A stretch of 64,000 nucleotides of DNA from Bradyrhizobium sp. CCBAU 51765 (GCF_015291725.1 NZ_CP030038.1:3275001-3339000); one strand, 5' to 3'. Positions 8,296 to 17,256 are shown, counted from the first letter of the stretch. The notes: generated by a model from the sequence alone, not told the origin. Translations and numbers: made by a program.

Positions 8296-8310
8296 TTAAC
8301 TCCGCATTAA
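8296..8310. promoter_or_regulatory. CtrA-type binding site (TTAA-N7-TTAA)
   Basis: TTAACTCCGCATTAA is an exact match to the alphaproteobacterial CtrA consensus (two TTAA half-sites, seven-base spacer) and is followed by CCAT. It lies about 79 bases upstream of the transglycosylase start at 8389, a normal place for an activator site. The match is seen directly; regulation by CtrA is inferred. Confidence 0.6.
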
Positions 8311-8388
8311 CCATGACTGTCCCACGGTGACACGACGGGCGCCGAATTGCCGGCGTCGCTCCATGCCGCGCGGGGCGGGCACTTCATC

Positions 8389-9408
8389 ATGTCGATCGAC
8401 AATTCCGGTGCCACGCAGACCGTCGGACTCGATCCGTCGCGCGCGCGTGTCGCCGGTGCGATCAAGCAGGCCTCGAATATCTCCGGCGTCAGCTTCCAGT
8501 ACATGCTGACCACCGCCAAGATGGAATCGGATTTCGATCCGACGGCGGGGGCCACCACCTCGTCCGCGCACGGGCTCTACCAGTTCATCGACCAGACCTG
8601 GCTTGGCACGGTGAAGGAAGCCGGCACCCAGCTCGGCTATGGCAGCTACGCCGACGCCATCACCAGAACCTCGGCCGGCACCTACACCGTCGATGATCCC
8701 GTGATGAAGCGGTCGATCATGAAGCTGCGCGACGACCCTGAAGCCGCCTCCAGCATGGCGGCGGCATTGACGCAGTCGAACAGCTTCAAGCTCACCGGCC
8801 TGCTCGGCCGCAGGCCGAGCGATAGCGAGCTCTATATGGCGCATTTCATGGGTGTCGGCGGCGCGGCCAGGCTGATCGCCAATGCCGAGGACAATCCGCA
8901 GGCGGTCGGTGCGCGGCTGTTTCCCAACGCGGCATCCGCCAATCGCTCGATCTTCTACGCCAAAGACGGCCGCGCCCGCAGCGTCTCCGAAGTCTATTCG
9001 GTGCTCGACGCACGCTACGCCAGTGCCGCCAATTCGAAAGTGACGCGCAGCGCGATGGCGATGTACGGCGACACGCCGTCGACCACCGAGGTCGCGAGTG
9101 CGATCAGCGTGCAGCCGACGGCGCCGGTGATCGACAATGCCGTCTATCTTCAGACTTTCCCGAACACACGCGCCGCGACGCCCGTCAGTGCGACCTCGCC
9201 GGCGACGCTCGCGGACAATGCGGCGGGCACGCCGGTGTTTCGTTCGATCTATCAGCCCGGCGATGCGACGCAGCCGGTCTCGACCACGGTGCAGAAACTA
9301 TGGGGCGACAACGCCTCGCTCACCTCGATGGCGTCGGCAACGCCGGACGTGCGGCCGCCGCAGCCGCTCGATCTCTTCAGCGACCGTAGCGGCACGTTCT
9401 CGAGCTAG
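8389..9408 (+). CDS. Lytic transglycosylase, SLT-domain protein
   Basis: 339 residues. The N-terminal half is an SLT/lysozyme-like domain: FQYMLTTAKMESDFDPTAGA with the probable catalytic E46, then SSAHGLYQFIDQTWLGT. This domain cleaves peptidoglycan glycan strands. The C-terminal 150 residues are Ala/Ser/Thr/Pro-rich with no recognised fold. There is no obvious signal peptide, so export could be by a flagellar or other non-Sec route, or the start is wrong; an upstream in-frame start at 8347 adds no signal either. A perfect CtrA site upstream and the CtrA-like sites before the next gene hint at cell-cycle or motility control. A flagellar peptidoglycan hydrolase is possible but not shown. Confidence 0.82.
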   Translation: MSIDNSGATQTVGLDPSRARVAGAIKQASNISGVSFQYMLTTAKMESDFDPTAGATTSSAHGLYQFIDQTWLGTVKEAGTQLGYGSYADAITRTSAGTYTVDDPVMKRSIMKLRDDPEAASSMAAALTQSNSFKLTGLLGRRPSDSELYMAHFMGVGGAARLIANAEDNPQAVGARLFPNAASANRSIFYAKDGRARSVSEVYSVLDARYASAANSKVTRSAMAMYGDTPSTTEVASAISVQPTAPVIDNAVYLQTFPNTRAATPVSATSPATLADNAAGTPVFRSIYQPGDATQPVSTTVQKLWGDNASLTSMASATPDVRPPQPLDLFSDRSGTFSS

Positions 9409-9419
9409 TCGCCGTCTCG

Positions 9420-9467
9420 TGTCCCGGACGCGCTGCAGCGTGAAACGCTGCTGCGCTGAGCCGGGAT
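9420..9467. repeat. Intergenic hairpin repeat
   Basis: TCCCGG at the left pairs with CCGGGA at the right, and GCAGCG with CGCTGC inside, forming one long imperfect hairpin just after the transglycosylase stop. It is likely a member of a dispersed family and may end the upstream transcript. Confidence 0.5.
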
Positions 9468-9574
9468 CCAGTGCTGCGAGCTTTCTCTCGAAATTCTGGG
9501 CCCACGGCTCGGCAGCGCATTCGCCGAAGGCGTGCGTTGCTGTCGGTGCACGTGTGGGTAGTGCTTTTGTTCCA

Positions 9575-9589
9575 TTAACAAAACGTCAA
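9575..9589. promoter_or_regulatory. Near-consensus CtrA-like site
   Basis: TTAACAAAACGTCAA fits TTAA-N7-TTAA with one mismatch (TCAA in the right half). It lies in the AT-rich stretch about 110 bases upstream of the DUF2336 gene. It is weaker than the site at 8296, and one mismatch in an AT-rich promoter can occur by chance. Confidence 0.3.
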
Positions 9590-9697
9590 TAATACCAGTC
9601 AGTTATGGTGAACGCTTTGTTAAGCGTCATGGTTTATTTTGTGTTGCAGGTGACGAGCCGTCACTCTTTTCGTTTGTTTGTGTAAGCCGGAAGCAGG

Positions 9698-10873
9698 ATG
9701 ATTGTTCGGCAGTTCATTAATTGGATCAGGACGGCGCCCGCAGGCGAGCGGGCCGAGGCGACACGGGCGCTGGCGCGGGCCTGGCTGATCTCAGACCTTT
9801 CTGCAGACGACCGCATCGCCGCCGAAGGCGCGCTTCTGATGCTGCTCGACGATCCCTCGCCGCTGGTGCGGCAGGCGATGGCCGAGGCTTTTGCCCGCAG
9901 CGGCGAGGCGCCGGCCGCGATCGTGCAGGCGCTGTCGACGGATCAGCCGACCGTCGCGCTGCCGGTGCTCGAACATTCCCCGCTGCTGATCGACGCCGAC
10001 CTCGTCGACATCGTCGCGACCGGCAACGAGGAGGTGCAATGCGCGGTGGCCCGCCGCATCGCGTTGCCGGTGTCGGTGTGCGCCGCGATCGCCGAAGTCG
10101 GCTGCGCAGCTGCCGCACTTGAGCTGATCGAGAATCCCAACGCCGAACTCGCCCCGTTCTCCTGGGACCGCATCGTCGAGCGCCACGGCCATCTCGCCGC
10201 GATCCGCGAGGCGATGCTGGTGCTGGAGGATCTGCCGGCCGCAACGCGCGCGGCGCTGGTGGCAAAGCTCTCGCAGACGCTGGCGCAATTCGTCGTGGCG
10301 CGGAACTGGCTCAGCGCCGACCGTGCGGACCGCATCACGATCGAGGCACGTGATCGCTCCACCATGAACATCGCGGCGCGCTCGCGCGGCGAGGACATGC
10401 AAGGCCTGGTCAGGCATTTGCGCATCACCGGCCAACTGACCGCGGGGCTGATCCTGCGGGCACTGCTCTCGGGCAATCTCGACTTGTTCGACGCGGCCCT
10501 CGCCGAACTCGCCGATTTGCCGCTGGCGCGTGTCTCCGCGCTGCTGCACGATCGCGGCGGCAACAGCCTGCAGGCGCTGCTCCGTCGCGCCGGGCTTCCG
10601 GAGGTGACGTTTGCGGCGTTCCAGGTCGCGCTCGATGCCTGCCACGAGCAAGGCTTTGTCGATAGCGACGACGGCGCGGCGCGGCTGCGCCGGCGCATGG
10701 TCGAGCGCGTGCTCACCCACTGCGAGACCGACCGGGGCGCCACCGAGCCGCTGATGGTCCTGCTGCGCCGCTTTGCCACCGAATCCGCGCGCGAGGAGGC
10801 ACGGTTGTTCTGCGACGAGCTCGTCGCGGATGATGCGATCGACCCGCTCTATGACGATCTGATCGCGGCGTAA
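9698..10873 (+). CDS. DUF2336 domain-containing protein
   Basis: 391 residues, soluble, almost entirely alpha-helical with HEAT-like character: repeated blocks such as LLDDPSPLVRQAMAEAFARS, VLEHSPLLIDADLVDIVATG, and LIENPNAELAPFSWDRIVERH. The length and helical-repeat organisation fit DUF2336 proteins of alphaproteobacteria, whose role is not established. The ATG at 9698 is the first in frame. It sits between the transglycosylase and the Hpt/CheY pair, and its promoter region carries a CtrA-like site, so a link to motility or cell-cycle signalling is possible but unproven. Confidence 0.8.
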   Translation: MIVRQFINWIRTAPAGERAEATRALARAWLISDLSADDRIAAEGALLMLLDDPSPLVRQAMAEAFARSGEAPAAIVQALSTDQPTVALPVLEHSPLLIDADLVDIVATGNEEVQCAVARRIALPVSVCAAIAEVGCAAAALELIENPNAELAPFSWDRIVERHGHLAAIREAMLVLEDLPAATRAALVAKLSQTLAQFVVARNWLSADRADRITIEARDRSTMNIAARSRGEDMQGLVRHLRITGQLTAGLILRALLSGNLDLFDAALAELADLPLARVSALLHDRGGNSLQALLRRAGLPEVTFAAFQVALDACHEQGFVDSDDGAARLRRRMVERVLTHCETDRGATEPLMVLLRRFATESAREEARLFCDELVADDAIDPLYDDLIAA

Positions 10874-10884
10874 CGAGATGCCGT

Positions 10885-10970
10885 AGGGTAGGCAAAGGCG
10901 CAAAGCGCCGTGCCCACCATCTATCCGCACAATTCATGCTGATTGGTGGGCACGCTACGCTTTGCCCACC
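10885..10970. repeat. Dispersed palindromic repeat
   Basis: The left arm includes GTAGGCAAAGGCGCAAAGCG followed by GTGCCCACCATC. The right arm includes GGTGGGCACG and GCTTTGCCCACC. GTGCCCACC pairs with GGTGGGCAC. It is non-coding and lies just after the DUF2336 gene. The style (GTGGGCA/TGCCCAC) is one I associate with multicopy Bradyrhizobium repeats. Confidence 0.6.
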
Positions 10971-11013
10971 CCGCGATTCCAGTCGTGGCGATAGAGCCGG
11001 GCTTCCCAAACAC

Positions 11014-11093
11014 CGTCATTGCGAGCGCAGCGAAGCAATCCAGACTGTCCCCGCGGAGGGATTCTGGATTGTTTCGCTGCGCTCGCAATGACG
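11014..11093. repeat. Long inverted repeat between convergent genes
   Basis: CGTCATTGCGAGCGCAGCGA at 11014 is mirrored by TCGCTGCGCTCGCAATGACG ending at 11093; the arms (with the adjacent CAATCCAG / CTGGATTG) extend to nearly 30 bases each around a 20-base centre. Such a structure would form a strong hairpin on both strands and probably terminates both the DUF2336 and Hpt transcripts. Confidence 0.75.
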
Positions 11094-11109
11094 AGAGGAG
11101 AGAGCCTTA

Positions 11110-11688
11110 CTACTCCACCGGCGCGATGCTCGGGGCCAGGATGACCTCGAGATGCTCGGGGCGGTCGCGGTTGACGTTGGCGAGATAGTCGTCGGCGACC
11201 TTGCGCAGGCGGCGGCTGAGCTCGGCGGAGACGCTGAGGCTGTCGAGCCTGGTGTTCTCGTGCACGATGGCGAGAATGGCATTGATGTGGTGCGTGAACA
11301 GCTCGGCCGGCACCTTTTCCAGATCAGGCGCGTGCTCGATGATGCGGCACAGGCTCTCGGCAATTCCCGCTGCCGAAGGAAAGCCGAATGTCGCCGCATC
11401 GCCCTTGATGTCGTGTGCGGCGTGGAACAGCTCGTCGCGCAGCTTCTTCGTGAAGCCATCCTTCTGCACGGCGGTCCAGGCGGTGGACAGTCTCTGGACC
11501 TCGATCGCCATCCAGTCCTTGAACTCACCGGAGAGGCTCGCGAGCGCCTGTTCGGCGCGGCGGACCGGATCGTCCATGTCCTTTTCTTCGACGCGGCGCA
11601 GGACCTTGCGCAGCGGGTTGGGCTGAGTGATGACGTGGTGCGTGGCGAAGGCCTTGACCTCGATGTCCTTTGCGCTGTTCTTCGCCAT
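11110..11688 (-). CDS. Histidine phosphotransfer (Hpt) domain protein
   Basis: 192 residues. The helical Hpt core spans about 50-150, with the phosphoacceptor motif LFHAAHDIKGDAATFGFP (H92). The N-terminal 45 residues are charged and non-conserved. It would shuttle phosphate between a hybrid kinase and a response regulator. The CheY-like gene lies 28 bases upstream on the same strand, so the two form an operon and are natural partners. The ATG at 11688 follows AGGCAGG; the longer open frame upstream overlaps the CheY gene and is not coding. Confidence 0.88.
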   Translation of the reverse strand: MAKNSAKDIEVKAFATHHVITQPNPLRKVLRRVEEKDMDDPVRRAEQALASLSGEFKDWMAIEVQRLSTAWTAVQKDGFTKKLRDELFHAAHDIKGDAATFGFPSAAGIAESLCRIIEHAPDLEKVPAELFTHHINAILAIVHENTRLDSLSVSAELSRRLRKVADDYLANVNRDRPEHLEVILAPSIAPVE

Positions 11689-11716
11689 GATACCTGCCTC
11701 GCCTGAAGACGTTGCG

Positions 11717-12262
11717 CTAGATGGAGGAGCGGGCCTTGTCGAGCAGCGAGGGCTGCTGCAGCACCTCGTGCTTTTCGCCGACGCGGCGTTCGGGTCCCAT
11801 ATAGGCGGAGTTGGTGTTGCGGCGCCGGTCCGGCCCGAAATAGGTCTTGGTCTTGATGAAGGGGCGGGGATTGGCGACCACGTTGAGGATGCGCTGATAG
11901 AGGCCCTTGGCCGAGATCGGCTTGGCCAGGAATTCGGTGACGCCGGCATCGCGCGCGACCGTGACGCGACGCTTCTCGGAGTGGCCGGTCAGCATGATGA
12001 TCGGCGCGTAGGGGTTGCCCTTGGATTCCGGCTGCCGGATCATCTGCGCGAGCTCGAGCCCGTCGAAGATCGGCATGGCCCAGTCCGTGATGACGATGTC
12101 GGGCACGTAATGGCTGTACATTTCGAGCGCGGTGGCGCCGTCCTCGGCTTCATAGACCTCGCGCGCGCCGAACGAATGCAACAACGTCCGCAGGATGCGG
12201 CGCATGTGCGGATTGTCGTCGCAGACGAGGAAGCGCAGCTTGTTGAAGTCGATGCGAAACAT
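11717..12262 (-). CDS. CheY-like single-domain response regulator
   Basis: 181 residues: receiver domain (1-125) plus a 55-residue tail containing GPDRRR and GPERR repeats. Receiver residues: acidic pair D15-D16 (FLVCDDNPHMRR), phosphoacceptor D60 (DIVITDWAMP), and the conserved lysine in LAKPIS. There is no DNA-binding domain, so output is by protein contact. The basic GPxRR repeats in the tail recur in alphaproteobacterial receivers of unknown role. It forms an operon with the downstream Hpt gene. The promoter region contains an inverted repeat with GTTAAC half-sites. Confidence 0.9.
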   Translation of the reverse strand: MFRIDFNKLRFLVCDDNPHMRRILRTLLHSFGAREVYEAEDGATALEMYSHYVPDIVITDWAMPIFDGLELAQMIRQPESKGNPYAPIIMLTGHSEKRRVTVARDAGVTEFLAKPISAKGLYQRILNVVANPRPFIKTKTYFGPDRRRNTNSAYMGPERRVGEKHEVLQQPSLLDKARSSI

Positions 12263-12283
12263 GACGCCCGGGCCAAAGCGGTC

Positions 12284-12325
12284 AACCTTCGTTAACCATA
12301 TCGCGCCGGGAGTTAACGAAGGGTT
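12284..12325. promoter_or_regulatory. Inverted repeat with GTTAAC half-sites
   Basis: AACCTTCGTTAAC (12284-12296) and GTTAACGAAGGGTT (12312-12325) are inverted copies differing by one inserted base. Each contains TTAA, and the left one reads TTAACCAT. It lies directly upstream of the CheY-like gene (minus strand, start 12262) and just past the nadK stop. It could be an operator, possibly CtrA-related, or a terminator for nadK. Confidence 0.45.
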
Positions 12326-12336
12326 GCGACCGGGGC

Positions 12337-13116
12337 TCAGTAGCCGAACTGCTCGCGCAGGATACGCTCTTCGAGGCTGTGGCCGGGATCGAACAGCATC
12401 CGCATCGAGATGGTCCTGTCGGAGAGCACCTCGACGCGGCGGACGTCGCGGACCTCGTCGTGGTCGGCGACCGCCGCGACGGGACGTTTCTCGCCCTCCA
12501 GCACCTCGATCACGACATAGGCCGTGTTGGGCAGCAGCGCGCCCCGCCAGCGGCGCGGACGAAAGGCGCTGATCGGTGTCAGCGCCAGCAGCGCGGCGTT
12601 GATCGGCAGGATCGGTCCCTGCGCGGAGAGATTGTAGGCGGTGGAGCCCGCCGGCGTCGCCACCATGATGCCGTCGGCGATCAGCTCGGACATGCGCTCG
12701 CGCTCGTCGATCAGGATCCTCAGGCGCGCCGCCTGGTAGGTCTGCCGGAACAGGGCGACCTCGTTGATGGCGTGGTGCAGATGCACCCGGTCGTGCATGT
12801 CGGTCGCGCGCATCAGGAGCGGGTTGATCTCGGATTCATGCGCGGCTTCGAGCCGCGCCCGCAGATCGTGCGTCGAGTACTCGTTCATCAGGAAGCCGAC
12901 CGTGCCGCGGTGCATGCCGTAGATCGGCTTTCCCGTATGCATGTTCTGGTGCAGCGTCTGGAGCATCAACCCGTCGCCGCCGAGCGCGACGACGACGTCG
13001 GCATCCTTCGGGTCGCAATTGCCATAATCCCTGGTGAGCTGGCCGAAGGCGGCCTGCGCCTCGCTGCTCGGGCTGGCGACGAAGGCGATCCGGTCGTATC
13101 GCGAGGGCTTTGTCAT
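12337..13116 (-). CDS. nadK: NAD kinase
   Basis: 259 residues. It phosphorylates NAD to NADP using ATP or polyphosphate. Motifs: [14 protein letters not shown] (the GGDG nucleotide loop), [22 protein letters not shown] at the NE position, and ISELIADG-like [20 protein letters not shown]. The ATG at 13116 follows GGGAAG; the frame is open further upstream but those residues are not family-like. It is cytosolic and transcribed alone, with a 240-base gap to the divergent peptidase. Confidence 0.95.
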   Translation of the reverse strand: MTKPSRYDRIAFVASPSSEAQAAFGQLTRDYGNCDPKDADVVVALGGDGLMLQTLHQNMHTGKPIYGMHRGTVGFLMNEYSTHDLRARLEAAHESEINPLLMRATDMHDRVHLHHAINEVALFRQTYQAARLRILIDERERMSELIADGIMVATPAGSTAYNLSAQGPILPINAALLALTPISAFRPRRWRGALLPNTAYVVIEVLEGEKRPVAAVADHDEVRDVRRVEVLSDRTISMRMLFDPGHSLEERILREQFGY

Positions 13117-13355
13117 GGCTTCCCGGGCAGGTGCCGCTGGCTCGAGTAAGTTCCGCCGGGCTCGTCTATACGAGGTAGGCCTGCATTGTCGAGGAGGACC
13201 GCCCTCCAAAGCTGACGGAGACTGTCGCTCCGGGTGATTTGACCCTCTGCGGCCGGTTCAGGCCCCCGCCGGACCAAGGATTCCCCAAAGCGTCGCAATT
13301 CCGGGCTAACCTTTTCGTCCTCACCGGCTGTCACAGCCGGGCAGGGAGAACGATC

Positions 13356-14924
13356 ATGGTCACGAATTTGCCGCTGCTCCGTCGAACGGTCCTGGTGCTG
13401 GCGGTCTCGGCTTTCGCGCTTGCTGGATTTGCGCGCGCCGACGATCCGCCGAAGCCGCGCCCGGAGACAGCTGCTCCGACCGGGCAGAAGGGTAGTCGCG
13501 GCGGTGGTCCGCAGAACGCGTCGCAGGCGTCGCTGTCGGCGGCCGAGCTGTACCGTCTCCCGCCGGATTCGACCACGAAGCAGACGCTCGATCTGCCCGG
13601 CCGAACCCTCAATTTCGCCGCGACCGCCGGCTCGATCCGTGTGTTCGACGGCAAGGGCGAGCCGCTGGCCGACATCGCCTACACGTCCTATGAACTGGAT
13701 GGCGCCGACCGCGCCACGCGTCCCGTGACGTTCCTGTTCAATGGCGGTCCCGGCGCGTCCTCTGCGTGGCTTCAGTTCGGCGCGGCCGGTCCCTGGCGTC
13801 TGCCGCTCGATGGCGAAGCATTGTCGCCCTCGGCCTCGCCCGAGGTGAAGCCGAACGCGGAGACCTGGCTCGACTTCACCGATCTCGTCTTCATCGATCC
13901 CGTCAGCACCGGCTATAGCCGATTTGTCGCCAGTAGCGAGGACGCGCGAAAATCGTTCTACTCCGTCGACGGTGACGCCAATTCGATCGCACTCGTGATC
14001 CGCCGCTGGCTGGAGAAACATGATCGGCTGACCTCGCCGAAATACGTCGCCGGCGAAAGTTATGGCGGCATTCGCGGCCCGAAGGTCGTGCGCCAGTTGC
14101 AGCTTCAGCACGGTGTCGGCGTCAGGGGACTGATCATGGTGTCGCCGTTGCTGGATTTCCGCGAGTTCACCGGCACCAGCCTCCTGCAATATGTCGCGAC
14201 ACTGCCGAGCTATGTCGCGGTGGCGCGCGAGGCCAAGGGACCGGTCAAGCGCGCCGACCTCGCCGACGTCGAGGCTTACGCGCGCGGCGAGTTCCTGGCC
14301 GACCTCGTCAAGGGCGAGGCGGACAAGGAAGCCACCAATCGCCTGGCCGACAAGGTCGCCGAACTCACCGGCATCGACCAGGCGGTGAGCCGCAGGCTCG
14401 CCGGCCGCTTCGACGTCGGTGAATTCCGCCGCGAGTTCGACCGCAAGGACGGCAAGGTGACGGGGCGCTACGACGCGTCCGTGCGTGGCTTCGATCCCTA
14501 TCCGGATTCCAGCAGCTCACGCTTCGGCGATCCCTCCGGCGATTCGCTACAGGCGCCGCTGACGAGCGCAGCGGTCGACGTGCTGACGCGCAAGCTCAAC
14601 TGGCGGCCCGACGGCTCCTACGAAGTCCTGAACGGCTCCGTGGAAGGCAACTGGGACTTCGGCCGTGGCATCAACCCGCCGCAATCGGTCTCCGAGCTGC
14701 GCCAGATCCTCGCCACGGATGCGAAGCTGAACGTCCTGGTCGGGCACGGGCTGTTCGATCTCGCCACGCCCTATTTCGGAACGAAGCGGGTGCTCGACCA
14801 GCTGCCGGCCTTCGTGACGCAACGCGTGAAGTTCGTCGTCTATCCCGGCGGCCACATGTTCTACTCGCGCGACGGATCGCGGCAGGCGTTCCGCAGCGAG
14901 GTCGAGGCGATGATCAGGGAATAG
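13356..14924 (+). CDS. Secreted S10-family serine carboxypeptidase
   Basis: 522 residues. A signal peptide (about 1-28: basic start, hydrophobic core, cleavage near ARADD) directs it to the periplasm. Catalytic features of peptidase S10 are complete: oxyanion segment FLFNGGPGASSAW, nucleophile GESYGG (S235), aspartate in GLFDLATP (D468) and histidine in GGHMFY (H500). The linker after the signal is Gly/Pro-rich. The start ATG follows AGGGAGAA. It would trim C-terminal residues from peptides in the envelope. A dispersed palindromic repeat follows its stop. Confidence 0.93.
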   Translation: MVTNLPLLRRTVLVLAVSAFALAGFARADDPPKPRPETAAPTGQKGSRGGGPQNASQASLSAAELYRLPPDSTTKQTLDLPGRTLNFAATAGSIRVFDGKGEPLADIAYTSYELDGADRATRPVTFLFNGGPGASSAWLQFGAAGPWRLPLDGEALSPSASPEVKPNAETWLDFTDLVFIDPVSTGYSRFVASSEDARKSFYSVDGDANSIALVIRRWLEKHDRLTSPKYVAGESYGGIRGPKVVRQLQLQHGVGVRGLIMVSPLLDFREFTGTSLLQYVATLPSYVAVAREAKGPVKRADLADVEAYARGEFLADLVKGEADKEATNRLADKVAELTGIDQAVSRRLAGRFDVGEFRREFDRKDGKVTGRYDASVRGFDPYPDSSSSRFGDPSGDSLQAPLTSAAVDVLTRKLNWRPDGSYEVLNGSVEGNWDFGRGINPPQSVSELRQILATDAKLNVLVGHGLFDLATPYFGTKRVLDQLPAFVTQRVKFVVYPGGHMFYSRDGSRQAFRSEVEAMIRE

Positions 14925-14974
14925 AGCAGGATCCGCAAAAACGTGTGGCGGCTTTCCGATAGGATCATGCTCTA
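14924..14974. repeat. 49-base dispersed palindrome, copy 1
   Basis: It begins GAGCAGGATCC and ends GGATCATGCTC, with complementary ends. It aligns without gaps over 49 bases to the element at 54327-54375 (GAGCATGATCC ... GATCATGCTC). It overlaps the last base of the peptidase stop and may serve as a terminator between this gene and the converging serine hydrolase. Confidence 0.7.
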
Positions 14975-16356
14975 GCTAGAGGCCGGCGTCGGCGCGGCTT
15001 GTATCTGCGCGCGATCTCTCGCGCGACGACTTTTTCCGGCTTCACGTTCGCGCCGGCGATCCAGATGTCGCTGATCTTGCCGCGCTTGTCACGGATCCGG
15101 CGCACCGGCTCGCCATGGCTGGAATAGCCGGCCGCCCAGGCAAGCCTGCCGGTGTCGCGGCCGGTGACTTCGATCTCGGCGGCATCCATGAAGGGATTGC
15201 TGAACTGCGGATTGGCGACGAGCACGCGGTTGCCCGCGGGGACGAGATCGGTCGCACCCCAGATCGTCCACCATCGGCCGGTCCAGTCGCGCACGCGGCG
15301 GTCAGGCGCGCCCCGGGTCTTGTAGGTGCGCAGGATCTGCATCGCGCCATCCATCCAGAACGGGGCCGCGCCGTCGATGGAGTTGCTGAGGATGCTGATC
15401 GAAAGCTCACAAGCGGGAATGGAGCAGGTTCGGGAGATGTAGCCCTGGAAACCGCCGCCATGGCCGAACCAGTCCCAGCCGTCGGTCTTGCCGGCATTGA
15501 CGCCCAAGCCGTAGTAGGTCTCGAAGCTCTGCGGGATGCGCCAATGGTGCCGCGTCATCTCGCGGCGGCTCGCGACCGACAGCACGCTCTTCTTCGCGTT
15601 GGGTGCGAGCTGCGCGAAGAAGCGGGCGGTGTCGGCGGCGGTGGCGACGAAGCCTGCGGCGGATGCCATCGCATGTGCGGGATTGTCGCCGGGGATCACG
15701 CAGCGTTCGCCCAGCGGGACGATGCGCGTATGACCGCACGCGAACGGCGCGCCCTTGGCAAGCGGTGCATTCGGCTCGGTTTCGCGCAAGCCCGCAGGTT
15801 CGATGATCTCGCGCTTGATCCAGACCGGGTAGGACTCGCTGGTCACCGCTTCGATCACGAGGCCGATCAGCCCAAAGCCGTGATTGGAATATTTGAAGCG
15901 GGTGCCGGGTTCGATTGCGGTCGGCAGCTTCAATTCCGCGAGCAATTCTTTCGTGTCGAGATAGGGGCGGCTGTCGATGAACTGGCCGGAATCGGCGCCG
16001 TCGCGCGTCAATCCCGCGCTGTGCGACAGCACTTGCGCGATCGTCGTCTGGGCGACGCGCGGATGCAGGCCGCCGACATAATCGCCCACGGGATCGTCGA
16101 GCCGGATCTTGCGCTGCTCGCGCAGCTTCATGATGCCGGCCGAGGTGAAGCTCTTGGAGTGCGAGGCGATGCGGAAGCGGTGGCGTGGGGTGAGCTTCTC
16201 GCCGGTATCGAGATTGGCAAGGCCGAACGCATGCTCGGCGACGACCTCGCCGCGATGGGCGAATGCGACGATGACGCCGGGCTGCTGGATTGTCGTCAGT
16301 TGGAATTCGATCCAGGAGCCGATGTAGTCGATCGCGGATCGCAGCCACGTGTCCAT
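14965..16356 (-). CDS. Beta-lactamase-family serine hydrolase (class C/DD-peptidase fold)
   Basis: 463 residues. SxxK motif at S65-H-S-K68 (FRIASHSKSF), YxN motif at Y156-S-N (RFKYSNHGFG), and an HGG triad-like segment (WFGHGGGFQGY), all in the expected order. Residues 1-350 form the catalytic domain; a C-terminal beta-rich extension of about 100 residues (VRDWTGRWWTIWGATDLV) resembles the DUF3471-like tails of these enzymes. No clear signal peptide, so it may be a cytosolic esterase or peptidase rather than a secreted beta-lactamase. Substrate unknown. Confidence 0.88.
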   Translation of the reverse strand: MDTWLRSAIDYIGSWIEFQLTTIQQPGVIVAFAHRGEVVAEHAFGLANLDTGEKLTPRHRFRIASHSKSFTSAGIMKLREQRKIRLDDPVGDYVGGLHPRVAQTTIAQVLSHSAGLTRDGADSGQFIDSRPYLDTKELLAELKLPTAIEPGTRFKYSNHGFGLIGLVIEAVTSESYPVWIKREIIEPAGLRETEPNAPLAKGAPFACGHTRIVPLGERCVIPGDNPAHAMASAAGFVATAADTARFFAQLAPNAKKSVLSVASRREMTRHHWRIPQSFETYYGLGVNAGKTDGWDWFGHGGGFQGYISRTCSIPACELSISILSNSIDGAAPFWMDGAMQILRTYKTRGAPDRRVRDWTGRWWTIWGATDLVPAGNRVLVANPQFSNPFMDAAEIEVTGRDTGRLAWAAGYSSHGEPVRRIRDKRGKISDIWIAGANVKPEKVVAREIARRYKPRRRRPLARA

Positions 16357-16463
16357 TGCACACCAATCTGCAGGGAAGATTGGTGGCGGAGGCTAGCCGA
16401 GAAAGCGGAACGGGCACAACCCGAAAGGTTGTGCCCGTCAACTTCGTTCAAGGATACGATGTC

Positions 16464-17006
16464 TCAGTAGACCAGCGTCGCGCCGGTCGGCTTGTCGAGC
16501 GCTGCGGCGAGCGAGCGATACTCCGAGCTGTCGGTGCCGGCAAGCGAGGCGATCTTGTTCAGATGATACTGCGCCTGTTCGCGGTTGCCCTGTTCGAGCT
16601 GCCAGAGGCCGTAATACTGCCAGGTGCGGACGTGGTTCGGATCGTCCTTCAGCGCCAGCTCGTAATAGGCCTTCGACGACTGGTAGTCGCCGAGCTTGCG
16701 ATAGGAGTAGCCGATCAGATTGGCGACGTCGGCGACGTCGTCGCGCTTGAGCGACTTCAACTGGCCGATCGCGCCCGTGTAATCGTGATTGTCGTAGATC
16801 GCGGCGTAGGCGGTGCGATAGGCCGCAAGGAACTTGGGATCGCTGACGGAAGAGCTCTTCTTCTTGCCCTTTTTGGACGAGCTATCCGACTTCGGCGGCG
16901 AGGACGGCTCGTCGCTGCCTGCGGCATAGGCGCTCGACAGTACCGGCGCCGCCGCCAGCGTCATGGCGACGAGGCCCGGCACGACAAGCATTGAGAGTTT
17001 GCGCAT
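16464..17006 (-). CDS. Exported TPR protein
   Basis: 180 residues. A signal peptide (1-29, cleavage near AYAAGS) is followed by a Ser/Lys-rich linker (SSKKGKKKSSS) and two to three tetratricopeptide repeats (about 60-170): YDNHDYTGAIGQLKSLKRDD, GDYQSSKAYYELALKDDPNH, GNREQAQYHLNKIASL. It is likely a periplasmic scaffold for a protein complex. It is transcribed alone. The basic linker could contact anionic envelope polymers, but this is speculative. Confidence 0.85.
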   Translation of the reverse strand: MRKLSMLVVPGLVAMTLAAAPVLSSAYAAGSDEPSSPPKSDSSSKKGKKKSSSVSDPKFLAAYRTAYAAIYDNHDYTGAIGQLKSLKRDDVADVANLIGYSYRKLGDYQSSKAYYELALKDDPNHVRTWQYYGLWQLEQGNREQAQYHLNKIASLAGTDSSEYRSLAAALDKPTGATLVY

Positions 17007-17256
17007 CGAAATTCTCCCGTATGGAACGTGGCGATCCTACACGATTGCCCGAAGACCAGAACCCCCATCGCGCAAAAACATTCCCGCTTCGCACGATCTA
17101 TTCGCCCGGTCGCTGATGACAAACTTGTCATCGAGATGAACGGAAGCCTGCCGGGGGCTTCAGACTGGGTTCAATGTGCCCCGCCTAGGCTGCCATCTAT
17201 GATCGAAGGGTGGGCGAGAGGGCGCCGCCTCGAGATCCTTCCAAGAGGAGACCACC

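Noticed and set aside
14965..16356. Antibiotic-resistance class C beta-lactamase
   Set aside because: It has SxxK and YxN motifs but no clear signal peptide and a long extra C-terminal domain, so an esterase or peptidase-like hydrolase is more likely.
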